DNA of 64,000 nt from Thalassolituus sp034111725 (GTDB lineage: Bacteria > Pseudomonadota > Gammaproteobacteria > Pseudomonadales > Oceanobacteraceae): contig NZ_JAWUWR010000055.1 of the NCBI RefSeq assembly GCF_034111725.1, positions 55,561 to 119,560 on the forward strand, in the 5' to 3' direction. Made by a program: the position numbers and the translations under genes. How positions within the stretch are numbered: position 1 is the stretch's first letter; each line of letters opens with the position of its first letter. The notes beneath the pieces are model-generated. The model was given only the letters and a program-made list of their open reading frames with translations. It searched no databases and was not told where the DNA came from. Below, in pieces: positions 1 to 8,311 of the stretch.

Positions 1-330
1 CATCTTGCGATAAGGTATATTGGCCAACCAGCCCAAATCAGCCTCAAGCAGTTTTTCTTCTTCTAGCCTCGCGACCACTTCTTGGTAATTTGCTTCAAGA
101 TTTAACCAATATTGAGCAGGCATACCAATAGCACGCTCCAGTTTAATAGCCATCGTCGGACTAATGGGAGATTTTCTACTTAACAGTTCATTGATGTGTT
201 TGGCTGATACACCTGTACGACGCACTAACTCCTGCTGGGTCATACCGCGAGCTTCCATTTCGTATTCCAGCATTTCACCTGGGGTCACAGCATAGTCAGG
301 GGTATAGACGCCCTCTACTTTATTAACCAT
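1..330 (-). CDS. higA: HigA-type antitoxin, partial (runs off left edge)
   Basis: The first 110 codons of a Xre-family antitoxin are visible. After a short lead the protein reads TPGEMLEYEMEARGMTQQEL, then a helix-turn-helix (VRRTGVSAKHINELLSRKS) and the family signature QYWLNLEANY near residues 75-85. HigA/VapI antitoxins bind and neutralise the cognate RNase toxin and repress their own operon. It starts 8 bases inside the end of the toxin gene, so the two are translationally coupled with the toxin first, the usual higBA order. The frame is still open at the window edge and longer than a minimal HigA (about 100 aa), so it may be the long form with an extra C-terminal domain; that cannot be seen here. 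Confidence 0.85.
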   Translation of the reverse strand, partial: MVNKVEGVYTPDYAVTPGEMLEYEMEARGMTQQELVRRTGVSAKHINELLSRKSPISPTMAIKLERAIGMPAQYWLNLEANYQEVVARLEEEKLLEADLGWLANIPYRKM

Positions 331-628
331 GAGTATTCTCCACTCCTGTGATTGTAACGGCTGTCATCTTGCTCCAATCTAACCCGCCTTCTTCTCTTCT
401 CGGTAAAGGCTCATGGTCAGGTACAAACAGCAACCGATACGGATGATCTAAATCTAAACTTAATTTTTCTTTCAGATTGCCAGTCAGCTCATGACATCTG
501 TGAGGGGGACTATACGGCGGCGCAAATGCAGCCAAACTCGGTGCTGCACGCAAGGCAGTCAATATCAGCCTTAATTTCTTCGCTCGCAAAGAACCATGAA
601 CCTTGACCATTTCTTTAGTCAGCTCCAT
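323..628 (-). CDS. higB: HigB/RelE-like toxin of a type II toxin-antitoxin pair
   Basis: A 101-aa protein of the plasmid-maintenance killer family (RelE/ParE superfamily, sometimes mislabelled killer suppression protein HigA). Recognisable pieces are RCHELTGNLKEKLSLDLDHP in the middle and YRLLFVPDHEPLPRREEGG followed by LDWSKMTAVTITGVENTHG at the end, the conserved core of this subgroup. Members are ribosome-dependent mRNA interferases. The gene overlaps the HTH antitoxin downstream by 8 bases. An AAGAAG stretch precedes the ATG as a modest ribosome site. A perfect 7-bp-arm palindrome about 50 bases upstream is a plausible autoregulatory operator. Confidence 0.85.
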   Translation of the reverse strand: MELTKEMVKVHGSLRAKKLRLILTALRAAPSLAAFAPPYSPPHRCHELTGNLKEKLSLDLDHPYRLLFVPDHEPLPRREEGGLDWSKMTAVTITGVENTHG

Positions 629-675
629 TTGCTTCTTGAGTTTTTTACTTTAGAATTAAATATCCATGGAAAACA

Positions 676-690
676 TAACCTATTAGGTTA
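676..690. promoter_or_regulatory. Candidate operator of the toxin-antitoxin operon
   Basis: TAACCTATTAGGTTA has two perfect 7-base arms around one central base. It lies 48 bases upstream of the toxin start in the only intergenic gap of the operon. HTH antitoxins of this family commonly repress their operon by binding such palindromes; the assignment here is by position only. Confidence 0.5.
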
Positions 691-777
691 ATGATTTCCT
701 ATCGTGTTTTGTAACAACTCTAGCCGAATACCAACAGAACGCCTTCTAAGACTCAAATTCGAGTAGCCTGTAAAGGA

Positions 778-1473
778 CTAACTCCCTGAATTACTATCTG
801 ACTTTCGCTTAAACCCCGCCAGTGACACAACATTATCAGGCAGTTCGCTTTGGTTGATGTACTCTGACACATCCAATTGGCTGGCAGGCTCATGGTGATC
901 TTGAGCCTTTGCGATAGGCTTACTGAGCAACTCCAGCATATCCAAATAAGGAATAATGCAGTCTTCTTTCCGTTTCACATTACACGGGCGTTCCGCTAGC
1001 CAAGCGCCGGTACGGTATGACGAGAGGTCTTGCACATCGATTTCATTAAAATACAGCGTATGTTCAATATCACCGGCCATGCGATTCATGGTGCCCTGCA
1101 CCGAGCGATTGCATTGGGTATCAAATACCAAGGGCTGCAATAAACGCGATGCCGTTTCCATGTGTTCGTGACTGGCTCCCGCTTTGAGTAAGGTGTTCAT
1201 CAACACATCCTCAAAGTGCCACTGCAAGGCATTGAAATCAGGTTTCGTTAGGCAAGGAATAAACAAGGGAAACAGGGTTTCATCATGCACCAATAAAATA
1301 CAATTGCGCCGCTGTAACGTAAGGAGATTAGCGTGCCAGCTACCCAAGGGATTGGTGTGCTCGGAAATACTGGTATTGAATAAAGCGGCCGATTGTTTGG
1401 GTGCTAGCAGCAGCCCAAGCTCATCCACAGGCAGTTTGGCGAATAATTTTTTCGTACTGTGGATGCGAATCAT
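778..1473 (-). CDS. DUF6933-like protein of unknown function
   Basis: 231 aa from the chosen ATG at 1473, which has AGAGGT eight bases upstream and gives the N-terminus MIRIHSTKKLFAKLP that I associate with DUF6933 proteins; an upstream ATG at 1524 would add 17 residues without a better ribosome site. The first ~155 residues carry the features I recognise: LGSWHANLL, RRNCILLVHDETLFPLF and MNTLLKAGA. A second part has NRMAGDIEHTLYF and SSYRTGAWLAERPCNVK. No signal peptide or membrane segment is visible. No enzymatic motif is apparent, so the role is unknown. It lies between the toxin-antitoxin pair and an exported zinc enzyme, with no obvious functional link. Confidence 0.65.
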   Translation of the reverse strand: MIRIHSTKKLFAKLPVDELGLLLAPKQSAALFNTSISEHTNPLGSWHANLLTLQRRNCILLVHDETLFPLFIPCLTKPDFNALQWHFEDVLMNTLLKAGASHEHMETASRLLQPLVFDTQCNRSVQGTMNRMAGDIEHTLYFNEIDVQDLSSYRTGAWLAERPCNVKRKEDCIIPYLDMLELLSKPIAKAQDHHEPASQLDVSEYINQSELPDNVVSLAGFKRKSDSNSGS

Positions 1474-1707
1474 AAAGACCTCTAGATTAGTCGGCTTCAG
1501 TAAGAATGCACGATTCGCCAGCAATGCATTTGGCGGGCAGCATATCGAAGAGGGATTCTAACCGCTTATATTCTCTTATTAAAATTTCTATTCCATCAAA
1601 GCGTTCTAGTGAGCAATTAGCGACTTCGCATTTCTGTCACTGGATTGAGCACTTTGCAGGAAGTAGACCAGAGCTATCCCGCCGTCGGCAGTGGTAGAGC
1701 GGAGTCG

Positions 1708-2928
1708 CTATTCCTGCTCTATTTTGCTTTCTATTAGCGCCTCTGGCTTGTCGATTTTTTCGCTTTCAATGAGCACTTCTTCTTTCACCGCTTCAGGTTC
1801 TTTTTCTACACCGACGTGATACGCAGCAAAACCCGTTTGCACGACCTGATTGAATGCCATTCCTAAAATACGGCCATTAAAAGTGGCGATGATTTTGCTG
1901 CCGGTATTGGTCATTGGATCGGTCACAATGCCGAGTACATCGCCTTTTTTAACCTTATCGCCCAACTCAACGGAGGATATTAATATTCCGCTTTGATCGG
2001 CGCGAATCCAATGCGACTGATAAAAAACCGGTTGTGGTGAGCCCCAAAAACGCAGCGTTGGCTGAATACCCAGATTTTGCAGTAGCGTTTCAATCGCGGT
2101 GACACCAGCTTCCACCGAGCGCTTGTCCAGTTGATTTGGCCCCCCCGCTTCTAGCGTTATTGCTGGAATACCAATGTCTTCAGCGGCGCGCCTTAATGTG
2201 CCCTTTGCTCCGACGCCGTGTAGCACGGTAATACCACCAAAATGGCGACTAAAATCGAACACTGTTTCGTTGCCTAAATCACCGCGAATTTGTGGCAAGT
2301 TGGTACGCTTTAACGAACCGGTATGCAGATCAACAAGGTACTCGCAGTGGCGAATAACATTATGAAATAGCGAATACGCCATGCGATCAGCGGCGCTGCC
2401 TTTCGGGCTGCCGGGAAAGTGTCGATTCAAATCACGACGGTCAGCTAAATAGCGACTACCACGGCGAAAACCATCCAAATTAACGATAGGGATACCAATG
2501 ACTGTACCGTTCATTTTTTCTGGATCAAGCTGATAAATAAGACGGCGAATCATCTCTATGCCATTCAATTCATCACCGTGAATCGCTGCCGTTAAACACA
2601 TCACTGGGCCAGAATTTGCACCATGCACCACAAGCACAGGAACCGGTGTATTAAGACTCTGAAAGGATTGTTCTGGGCTCCAGTTCAGAGGCATAAACTT
2701 TCCAGGCAAAACCTCTTCACCTAATAACTGCAAGGCTACAGCTTGAATCTCCACGGAGGTTTCTAAAGCCTGCATATCCAACACAGGCTCTTCTGCAATA
2801 ATGGATTTTTCGTCTACCTCGCTGATAACAATGTCTTCGTCATCAGCAAGTTCGGTGGCGTATACATTATTGACAGAAACACCCAAAAACAAAGTCCATA
2901 AAAACACGATACGGCAAAAAAACGGCAT
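1708..2928 (-). CDS. Exported succinylglutamate desuccinylase/aspartoacylase-family zinc enzyme
   Basis: 406 aa. The catalytic domain carries the M14-like zinc motifs of the AstE/AspA superfamily: AAIHGDELNGIEMIRRL (zinc His and Glu, HxxE), the arginine-rich NLDGFRRGSRYLADRRDLNR, and EYLVDLHTGS with the third zinc ligand His. A C-terminal beta segment (KVKKGDVLGIVTDP) resembles the biotinyl/lipoyl-like tail common in this family. I chose the ATG at 2928 because AAGGA sits nine bases upstream and the protein then begins with a signal peptide (MPFFCRIVFLWTLFLGV then VNNVYA); an ATG at 3033 is also open. An acidic linker and a Glu/Lys-rich tail flank the domain. Substrate is unknown: amidohydrolase or peptidase activity on an N-acyl amino acid or peptide is the family expectation, here in the envelope. 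Confidence 0.8.
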   Translation of the reverse strand: MPFFCRIVFLWTLFLGVSVNNVYATELADDEDIVISEVDEKSIIAEEPVLDMQALETSVEIQAVALQLLGEEVLPGKFMPLNWSPEQSFQSLNTPVPVLVVHGANSGPVMCLTAAIHGDELNGIEMIRRLIYQLDPEKMNGTVIGIPIVNLDGFRRGSRYLADRRDLNRHFPGSPKGSAADRMAYSLFHNVIRHCEYLVDLHTGSLKRTNLPQIRGDLGNETVFDFSRHFGGITVLHGVGAKGTLRRAAEDIGIPAITLEAGGPNQLDKRSVEAGVTAIETLLQNLGIQPTLRFWGSPQPVFYQSHWIRADQSGILISSVELGDKVKKGDVLGIVTDPMTNTGSKIIATFNGRILGMAFNQVVQTGFAAYHVGVEKEPEAVKEEVLIESEKIDKPEALIESKIEQE

Positions 2929-3144
2929 GTACGGAAATCCTTGTATGGCAAATATGATAGACGCCATATGACTGCTTGATGGGATTAGGGTTCGGAACAA
3001 AATTTTAGAAAATTCACTTAAGGCTGTATACATTCTAGTAGTAATTTTGTTCGATAAGTAGTCGTGAAATCATCTTCATTAATTAGTTTTTCAAATGATC
3101 AGCTATTTTGCATTTTGTGCGACATATCAGCACACGGTAAGACG

Positions 3145-4056
3145 CTAGGGATTTATCAGGGCGAGTGACTTTGCGAAGTAAACCTTGAGGTAATCCAGCA
3201 AGAGCCGTAGCTTTTTCGAGCTGGCACTGCCCGGAGGAAAAATACCATAGATATCAATACTGCTTAGTTGATAGTCGTCTAACACTGACTCTAACAAACC
3301 GGCTTGAATTTTTGGCCATGCATCATAAAGCGGAATCTTCCCCAAGCCATGGCCGCCAACGATAAAGGCGGTGCGCGCTGCTGCGTTGTTCGTGCTAATG
3401 CAGCCTTTGACGGCAACGCTGTAGGAACTGCTACCTTTATTTAATTCTATAACGCCGGACGTTAACTTATAAATAACCCAAGCATGTCGTTCTAGCTCTG
3501 CTGGGGTGGTCGGGCGACCGTGTTTTTTAAAGTACTCGGGCGAGCCGCATAGACAGGTAGGTAACCTTGATAGCTTGCTTGCTTGTAATCCAGAATCAGG
3601 CAGAGGCGCACCCCTAATCGCTAGGTCAATGCCTTCTTGCATGATGTTAACCACCTCATCGGTCAGCATCACATCTAATTCAATCTTAGGGTACAGGCGG
3701 CGAAAATCATTCAACGCTGGCACCACCATTTGTAAACCGAAATTCACCGGACACGTTATTTTTAAAAGTCCTTCCGGTTCATTTTTGAGATTTTCCATTT
3801 TCTGATTTGCGATCGAGGCTTGTTCCGCAATGATTCGGCATGACTGGTAATACTCAGCACCTGCTTCGGTTAGCGCGACAGAACGCGTCGAGCGATTGAG
3901 TAACTTCACTCCTAACTGAGATTCTAGCTTTTTAATGTGATAGCTGACGACAGCACGTGATAGACCGACATGCTTGGCGGCTTCGGTCAGGTTACCCTGC
4001 TCAACGACCTGAGCAAAAATCACCATGCTTTTGAGTTGTTCAATCGATAAATTCAT
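3145..4056 (-). CDS. LysR-family transcriptional regulator
   Basis: About 303 aa from the ATG at 4056 (a TTG at 4071 would add five residues; neither has a strong ribosome site). The N-terminal winged helix-turn-helix is clear: AAKHVGLSRAVVSYHIKKLE followed by LGVKLLNRSTRSVALTEAG. The rest is the effector-binding domain, of the CrgA-like subgroup. It is divergent from the DJ-1/YqhD/CurA/GST operon across a 145-base gap, the standard layout for a LysR protein controlling its neighbour; in Escherichia coli the reductase YqhD is controlled by the adjacent regulator YqhC (AraC-type), so the pairing idea is the same while the regulator family differs. The inducer is not evident. Confidence 0.9.
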   Translation of the reverse strand: MNLSIEQLKSMVIFAQVVEQGNLTEAAKHVGLSRAVVSYHIKKLESQLGVKLLNRSTRSVALTEAGAEYYQSCRIIAEQASIANQKMENLKNEPEGLLKITCPVNFGLQMVVPALNDFRRLYPKIELDVMLTDEVVNIMQEGIDLAIRGAPLPDSGLQASKLSRLPTCLCGSPEYFKKHGRPTTPAELERHAWVIYKLTSGVIELNKGSSSYSVAVKGCISTNNAAARTAFIVGGHGLGKIPLYDAWPKIQAGLLESVLDDYQLSSIDIYGIFPPGSASSKKLRLLLDYLKVYFAKSLALINP

Positions 4057-4103
4057 ACCCAATTGTATCAAATTTTAAACCAATGTGTTCAATTTTATCC
4101 GTA

Positions 4104-4132
4104 TTGTTCGATCCAAAACATAGGCATACACT
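4104..4132 (+). promoter_or_regulatory. Candidate sigma-70 promoter of the electrophile operon
   Basis: TTGTTC (4104-4109) and TACACT (4127-4132) are separated by 17 bases and lie 70 bases upstream of the DJ-1/PfpI start, within the gap shared with the divergent LysR gene. This is a match by eye. Confidence 0.4.
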
Positions 4133-4201
4133 GGTTCTAACGATTCAGCATCGCAATACACGTGGTGCGGTGCTAACCCACTAAATAGACGAGACGACAG
4201 C

Positions 4202-4900
4202 ATGGTTGATTCAAGCACTAAACGAGTATTAATGGTCATTACCTCTCATGCAGACCTAGGCAACACGGGCGAGAAGACCGGATTCTGGGTAGAAGAGTTC
4301 GCCGCCCCTTACTACGCGTTTGTCGATGCCGGTGTTCAGGTAACACTTGCATCCCCCGCAGGCGGCCAGCCCCCGGTGGATCCCAAAAGCGAATTGGCTG
4401 ACTTCCAAACCCCATCCACGCATCGCTTTGATGCCGATTCTGCAGCAAAGGCTTTAGTAGCCAATACTGCAAAGCTGGCCGATATGAATGCCGCCGACTA
4501 TGACGCCGTATTTTACCCAGGTGGACATGGTCCATTATGGGACTTGCCAGAGAACACGGATTCTATCGCGCTAATTGAAGATTTCTTAACGGCGAATAAA
4601 CCGGCTGCTGCGGTCTGCCATGCAACGGCCGCATTCTTAAATATTAAAGACAGTGACGGTGAGTATGTTGTCAAAGGCAAAGTCATCACCGGCTTTACCA
4701 ATAGTGAAGAAGAGGCCGTGCAGTTGACCGATGTTGTACCTTTCTTGTTAGAAGATGAATTGGTTAAACGTGGCGGAGAATTTCAGAAAGTCGCGGACTG
4801 GAGTGCATTCGCGGTCCAAGATGGTTTGCTAATCACTGGCCAAAACCCCGCTAGCTCAGAACTGGCTGCAAAAAAATTGTTAGCCGCTCTTTCAGTATAG
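4202..4900 (+). CDS. DJ-1/PfpI-family protein (type 1 glutamine amidotransferase-like, Hsp31/glyoxalase III type)
   Basis: 232 aa. The nucleophile elbow AAAVCHATAAF contains the family cysteine, and YDAVFYPGGHGPLWDLPEN is the strand-loop typical of Hsp31/class III glyoxalase-like members; the N-terminal GEKTGFWVEEFAAPYYAF supplies the conserved Glu/Gly region. Relatives are glutathione-independent glyoxalases, chaperones or deglycases; the exact activity cannot be fixed from sequence. It is the first gene of a four-gene run with an aldehyde reductase, an enone reductase and a GST, which favours a role in reactive-carbonyl disposal. Cytoplasmic; no signal peptide. Confidence 0.85.
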   Translation: MVDSSTKRVLMVITSHADLGNTGEKTGFWVEEFAAPYYAFVDAGVQVTLASPAGGQPPVDPKSELADFQTPSTHRFDADSAAKALVANTAKLADMNAADYDAVFYPGGHGPLWDLPENTDSIALIEDFLTANKPAAAVCHATAAFLNIKDSDGEYVVKGKVITGFTNSEEEAVQLTDVVPFLLEDELVKRGGEFQKVADWSAFAVQDGLLITGQNPASSELAAKKLLAALSV

Positions 4901-4957
4901 ACACACCCTCTGCGCCTCTTTAATTAACCATTTTATTGAATATATAGGAAAACCAGC

Positions 4958-6115
4958 ATGTTAAATTTCAGTTTTCAAAACACGACCAAAATTCACTTTG
5001 GCGAAGGTCAAATTAAAGCGCTAAGCAAGGCTATTCCTACGAATGCAAAAGTATTAGTTACGTATGGTGGCGGTTCGATCAAAACAAATGGCGTTTATGA
5101 TCAAGTAGTCAACGCTTTGAGCGAACATACTTGGTATGAATTTTCGGGTATTGAACCAAATCCAAGTTACGACACATTAATGAAGGCCCAAAATTTAATC
5201 CGTGAGCACAATATCGACTTTTTATTAGCGGTTGGTGGCGGATCTGTAGTTGATGGTACCAAATTTATTGCAGCCGCCGCCTTGTTCGAAGGCGATGATC
5301 CATGGGACTTCGTCGCAAAGGGGCAACCGATCAAGCAAGCCTTACCAATTGGTTGTGTATTGACGCTGCCAGCAACGGGCTCGGAATCAAATACCGGCGC
5401 AGTGGTTACTCGTGATGGTAACAAACTACCATTCCAGAGCTCCTTTGTACGCCCATTATTTGCCGTCCTTGATCCCGTCGTAACGCTATCGTTATCGGAT
5501 CGTCAAATCAGTAACGGGGTTGTCGATGCGTTTGTTCACACAATGGAGCAATACCTAACCTATAGCGTAAATGGTAAGGTTCAAGACCGTTTCGCCGAGG
5601 GTTTATTGCTCACTTTAATAGAAGAAGGGCCAAAAGCCTTAGTCGCCGAAACAGCGAAAGACTTAGACGTTCGCGGTAACATTATGTGGGCCGCAACGAT
5701 GGCATTGAATGGCCTGATCGGTGCGGGTGTTCCGCAAGATTGGTCCACTCACATGATTGGTCATGAGCTAACCGGTGCCTATAAAATTGATCACGCTCGC
5801 ACCTTGTCGATTGTATTGCCTGCCGTGATGAAGGTGTGTACTGAAGCGAAGCGCGAGAAATTATTACAATACGCTGAACGCATTTGGAACCTAACCGACG
5901 GTAGCGAAGAGTCACGTATTCATCGCGCCATAGAGCAAACCGAAGCCTTCTTCCACGCAATGCAAGTACCGACTCGTTTATCACATGTTGATTTGGGTGA
6001 AGCTGACATTGATGGCTTGATTGAAAAATTAACCCAGCATGGGATGGTCAAACTCGGGGAGCATGGCGCAATCACGCCCGAAGTAAGCCGTAAAATTTTA
6101 ATCACTGCACTGTAA
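4958..6115 (+). CDS. Iron-containing alcohol dehydrogenase, YqhD-like NADPH aldehyde reductase
   Basis: 385 aa, the normal size for the group. The Rossmann-type nucleotide site is LLAVGGGSVVDGTKFIA near residues 88-105; metal ligands are supplied by VVDAFVHTMEQYLT (Asp, His) and by the two histidines in WSTHMIGHELTGAYKIDHAR. The overall sequence, with FGEGQIKAL at the start and LPATGSESNTGAVVTR mid-protein, is that of YqhD/butanol dehydrogenases, which reduce a broad range of aldehydes, including lipid-peroxidation products, using NADPH. An ATATAGGAAAACCAGC leader carries the ribosome site. Second gene of the operon, 57 bases after the DJ-1 gene. Confidence 0.9.
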   Translation: MLNFSFQNTTKIHFGEGQIKALSKAIPTNAKVLVTYGGGSIKTNGVYDQVVNALSEHTWYEFSGIEPNPSYDTLMKAQNLIREHNIDFLLAVGGGSVVDGTKFIAAAALFEGDDPWDFVAKGQPIKQALPIGCVLTLPATGSESNTGAVVTRDGNKLPFQSSFVRPLFAVLDPVVTLSLSDRQISNGVVDAFVHTMEQYLTYSVNGKVQDRFAEGLLLTLIEEGPKALVAETAKDLDVRGNIMWAATMALNGLIGAGVPQDWSTHMIGHELTGAYKIDHARTLSIVLPAVMKVCTEAKREKLLQYAERIWNLTDGSEESRIHRAIEQTEAFFHAMQVPTRLSHVDLGEADIDGLIEKLTQHGMVKLGEHGAITPEVSRKILITAL

Positions 6116-6131
6116 TTAGCGGAATCCTATT

Positions 6132-7175
6132 GTGGCTATTTCCAATCAGCAAAATAACCGCCAATGGCTATTGGCGTCGCGCCCGGTAGGCGCGCCCAAA
6201 TTTAGCGATTTTAATTTGGTAGAGACGAAAAAACCTAGCCCTAAGCAAGGCGAAGTATTGTTACGCACGGTTTACTTATCACTCGACCCTTATATGCGCG
6301 GGCGCATGAATGATACTAAATCATACGCCGAACCCGTCGCAATTAATGACGTGATGGTCGGTGGTGCCGTGTGTCGGATAGACGTCTCCAATCACCCAGA
6401 CTTTGAGGTGGGTGATTGGGTAGTTTCATTCACCGGCTGGCAAGACTACTCGATTTCAGATGGTGTTGATTTATTAAAATTGGGCAGGCATCCGACACAA
6501 CCGTCCTACGCACTAGGGGTTATGGGCATGCCGGGATTAACCGCGTACATGGGTCTGTTAGATATCGGCCAACCGAAAGCCGGTGAAACCGTTGTTGTGG
6601 CTGCTGCAACCGGAGCTGTTGGTAGCCTCGTGGGTCAAATTGCCAAATTAAAAGGCTGCAAAGTGGTTGGTATCGCCGGTAGCGTGAAGAAGTGCCGTTC
6701 GGCAATCGATGAGTTAGGCTTTGATGAGTGTGTTGATCACACAACACTGGATTTTGCCGAGCAATTAGCCAAAGCCTGTGATGCCGGCATTGATGTGTAT
6801 TTTGAAAATGTGGGCGGTAAGGTATTTGATGCAGTATTACCGCTATTAAACGCATGCGCCCGAATTCCCTTGTGCGGAATGATTTCACAATACAACGCAA
6901 CTGACTTACCGGGAGGCCCTGATCGTTTATCAATGCTCATGGGGACCCTGCTAGTCAAACGCATCAAAATGCAAGGGTTCATTGTATTTGATGATTATGG
7001 TCATCGTTACAATGAATTTAGCGAAAATATGATGCAATGGTTACAAGCCGGAAAAATTAAATACCGTGAAGATTTAGTGGATGGTTTAGAGCATGCGGTA
7101 GAGGCCTTCATGGGATTATTAGAAGGTAAAAATTTTGGGAAATTAGTGGTAAGAGTGGGTTCTGACGAACGCTAA
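6132..7175 (+). CDS. NADP-dependent MDR-family oxidoreductase, CurA-like enone reductase
   Basis: 347 aa starting at a GTG 17 bases after the reductase stop. N-terminal NRQWLLASRPVGAPKFSDFN and YLSLDPYMRGRM are typical of CurA / leukotriene B4 dehydrogenase-like enzymes. The nucleotide-binding loop is AAATGAVGSLVGQIAKLKG, followed by the conserved DVYFENVGGKVFDAVLPL and ARIPLCGMISQYN. Such enzymes reduce alpha,beta-unsaturated ketones and aldehydes at the C=C bond with NADPH and need no zinc; no zinc-binding cysteine cluster is present. Together with the flanking aldehyde reductase and GST it points to detoxification of electrophiles. Confidence 0.88.
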   Translation: MAISNQQNNRQWLLASRPVGAPKFSDFNLVETKKPSPKQGEVLLRTVYLSLDPYMRGRMNDTKSYAEPVAINDVMVGGAVCRIDVSNHPDFEVGDWVVSFTGWQDYSISDGVDLLKLGRHPTQPSYALGVMGMPGLTAYMGLLDIGQPKAGETVVVAAATGAVGSLVGQIAKLKGCKVVGIAGSVKKCRSAIDELGFDECVDHTTLDFAEQLAKACDAGIDVYFENVGGKVFDAVLPLLNACARIPLCGMISQYNATDLPGGPDRLSMLMGTLLVKRIKMQGFIVFDDYGHRYNEFSENMMQWLQAGKIKYREDLVDGLEHAVEAFMGLLEGKNFGKLVVRVGSDER

Positions 7176-7232
7176 TATACGCGTTTTTCTACGAGTTTAT
7201 TTTTTACAACTGCCCTGTTGGAGCGACTGACT

Positions 7233-7841
7233 ATGTTAACCGTACACCACTTAAATCAATCCCGTTCTAAGCGAGTATTATGGCTGTTAGAAGAGCTGAC
7301 AATGCCGTACGAACGTATAGATCATCAACGTGATGCCACCACGCACCTCGCACCAGAAAGCTTAAAAAAGGTTCATCCTTTAGGTAAAGCACCGGTTGTG
7401 GTTGATGGGGATATAACCTTATGCGAATCCAGCGCGGTGATGGAATACATCATTAATCTAGATGAGCAACAACGACTAAGACCGACGCTAGGGAGTGCTG
7501 AGTATTATCAGTACCTTGAGTGGTCTCACTTTGCCGAAGGATCTTTAGGCTTGCCCGTAGTCACCAATCTATTGATGAAAATGGAGACGCGCGCGGGGCA
7601 GCAACCAATGGATGGCTATATCGCAAAAGAAATTGCGACTGACTTTGCCTACATCGAAACAACCTTGAGTCAGCGTGCATACTTCGCAGGGAATCATTTT
7701 ACCGCTGCGGATATCATGATGACGGTTATTTTAGAGATTGCGGCTAGCGGTGGATTACTGGAGGGCAAGAACAGCACTCTGGCTTATCTCGCCAAAATGC
7801 AGCAGCGACCAGCCTATCAAAAAGCAGCGAGCTTTGGTTGA
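7233..7841 (+). CDS. Glutathione S-transferase
   Basis: 202 aa from the ATG at 7233, preceded by GGAG nine bases upstream (an in-frame TTG at 7218 lies inside that ribosome site). The thioredoxin-fold half has LTVHHLNQSRSKRVLWLLEE, with Ser in the likely catalytic position, then LGKAPVVVDGDITLCESSAV carrying the cis-Pro and the glutathione-binding Glu-Ser. The alpha-helical half includes HFTAADIMMTVILEIA, the conserved N-capping box. It closes the operon and is followed by a strong terminator. Substrate not predictable beyond electrophile conjugation. Confidence 0.9.
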   Translation: MLTVHHLNQSRSKRVLWLLEELTMPYERIDHQRDATTHLAPESLKKVHPLGKAPVVVDGDITLCESSAVMEYIINLDEQQRLRPTLGSAEYYQYLEWSHFAEGSLGLPVVTNLLMKMETRAGQQPMDGYIAKEIATDFAYIETTLSQRAYFAGNHFTAADIMMTVILEIAASGGLLEGKNSTLAYLAKMQQRPAYQKAASFG

Positions 7842-7930
7842 TCACTCAGACGATTGCTAGCTTGCCGTCAAATGCAGTCTGATCAGATAACATCAGCATT
7901 GATAGCAGGCGTCAGTGCAACCATAACGAG

Positions 7931-7957
7931 AGGCCGACTTAATGTCGGCCTTTTCTT
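7931..7957 (+). terminator. Rho-independent terminator of the electrophile operon
   Basis: AGGCCGAC and GTCGGCCT form a perfect 8-bp stem around a TTAAT loop, followed by TTTCTT. Placed 90 bases after the GST stop. The core hairpin nearly matches the one at 46191. Confidence 0.85.
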
Positions 7958-8034
7958 CAAAATTTAATAAGTATTTAAAAAACCAAGGGCGATGTAGTGC
8001 TTTGCATTAACAAATGCGACCACAGCTTACAGAA

Positions 8035-8190
8035 TCAAATCTTACAAGCACCGCCTTCACAGCCATCGTCGTCTTGCTCTTGATAGGACTCAGGGTCTAC
8101 TTCACCTAACTCCATCTCATCAAGGAACGACACATCATCCCAATCGGTAGTCTCGTCCGTTTTGTTTTGATCAACTACTACATCACCCAT
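8035..8190 (-). CDS. Small, very acidic protein with a C-terminal cysteine pair
   Basis: 51 aa from the ATG at 8190, chosen over an upstream in-frame start at 8295 because GGAG lies nine bases before it. The protein is dominated by Asp and Glu (for example TDWDDVSFLDEMELGEVDPE) and ends DDDGCEGGACKI, two cysteines four residues apart next to the C-terminus. No signal peptide or membrane segment. I do not recognise a family. It lies downstream of katG on the same strand but is separated from it by a strong terminator, so it probably has its own promoter. A metal- or thiol-linked role is only a guess from the cysteine tail; a modified-peptide precursor is another possibility. Confidence 0.6.
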   Translation of the reverse strand: MGDVVVDQNKTDETTDWDDVSFLDEMELGEVDPESYQEQDDDGCEGGACKI

Positions 8191-8311
8191 AATGGTGTCT
8201 CCAAAGAAGGATATTGAACGCCAAATCATCAGTATGCACTCATCATAGAATGCCTGAAACCGATGAGAAAGCCTGACGACACATAAATTGGGCATCAGGC
8301 CTCAAAGTATT

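Noticed and set aside
956..1697. Plus-strand open frames opposite and beyond the DUF6933-like gene
   Set aside because: They run antisense to a gene with a good ribosome site and recognisable family blocks, and show no domain or ribosome site of their own. The part after 1506 is not opposite the gene but is 63 codons of featureless sequence.
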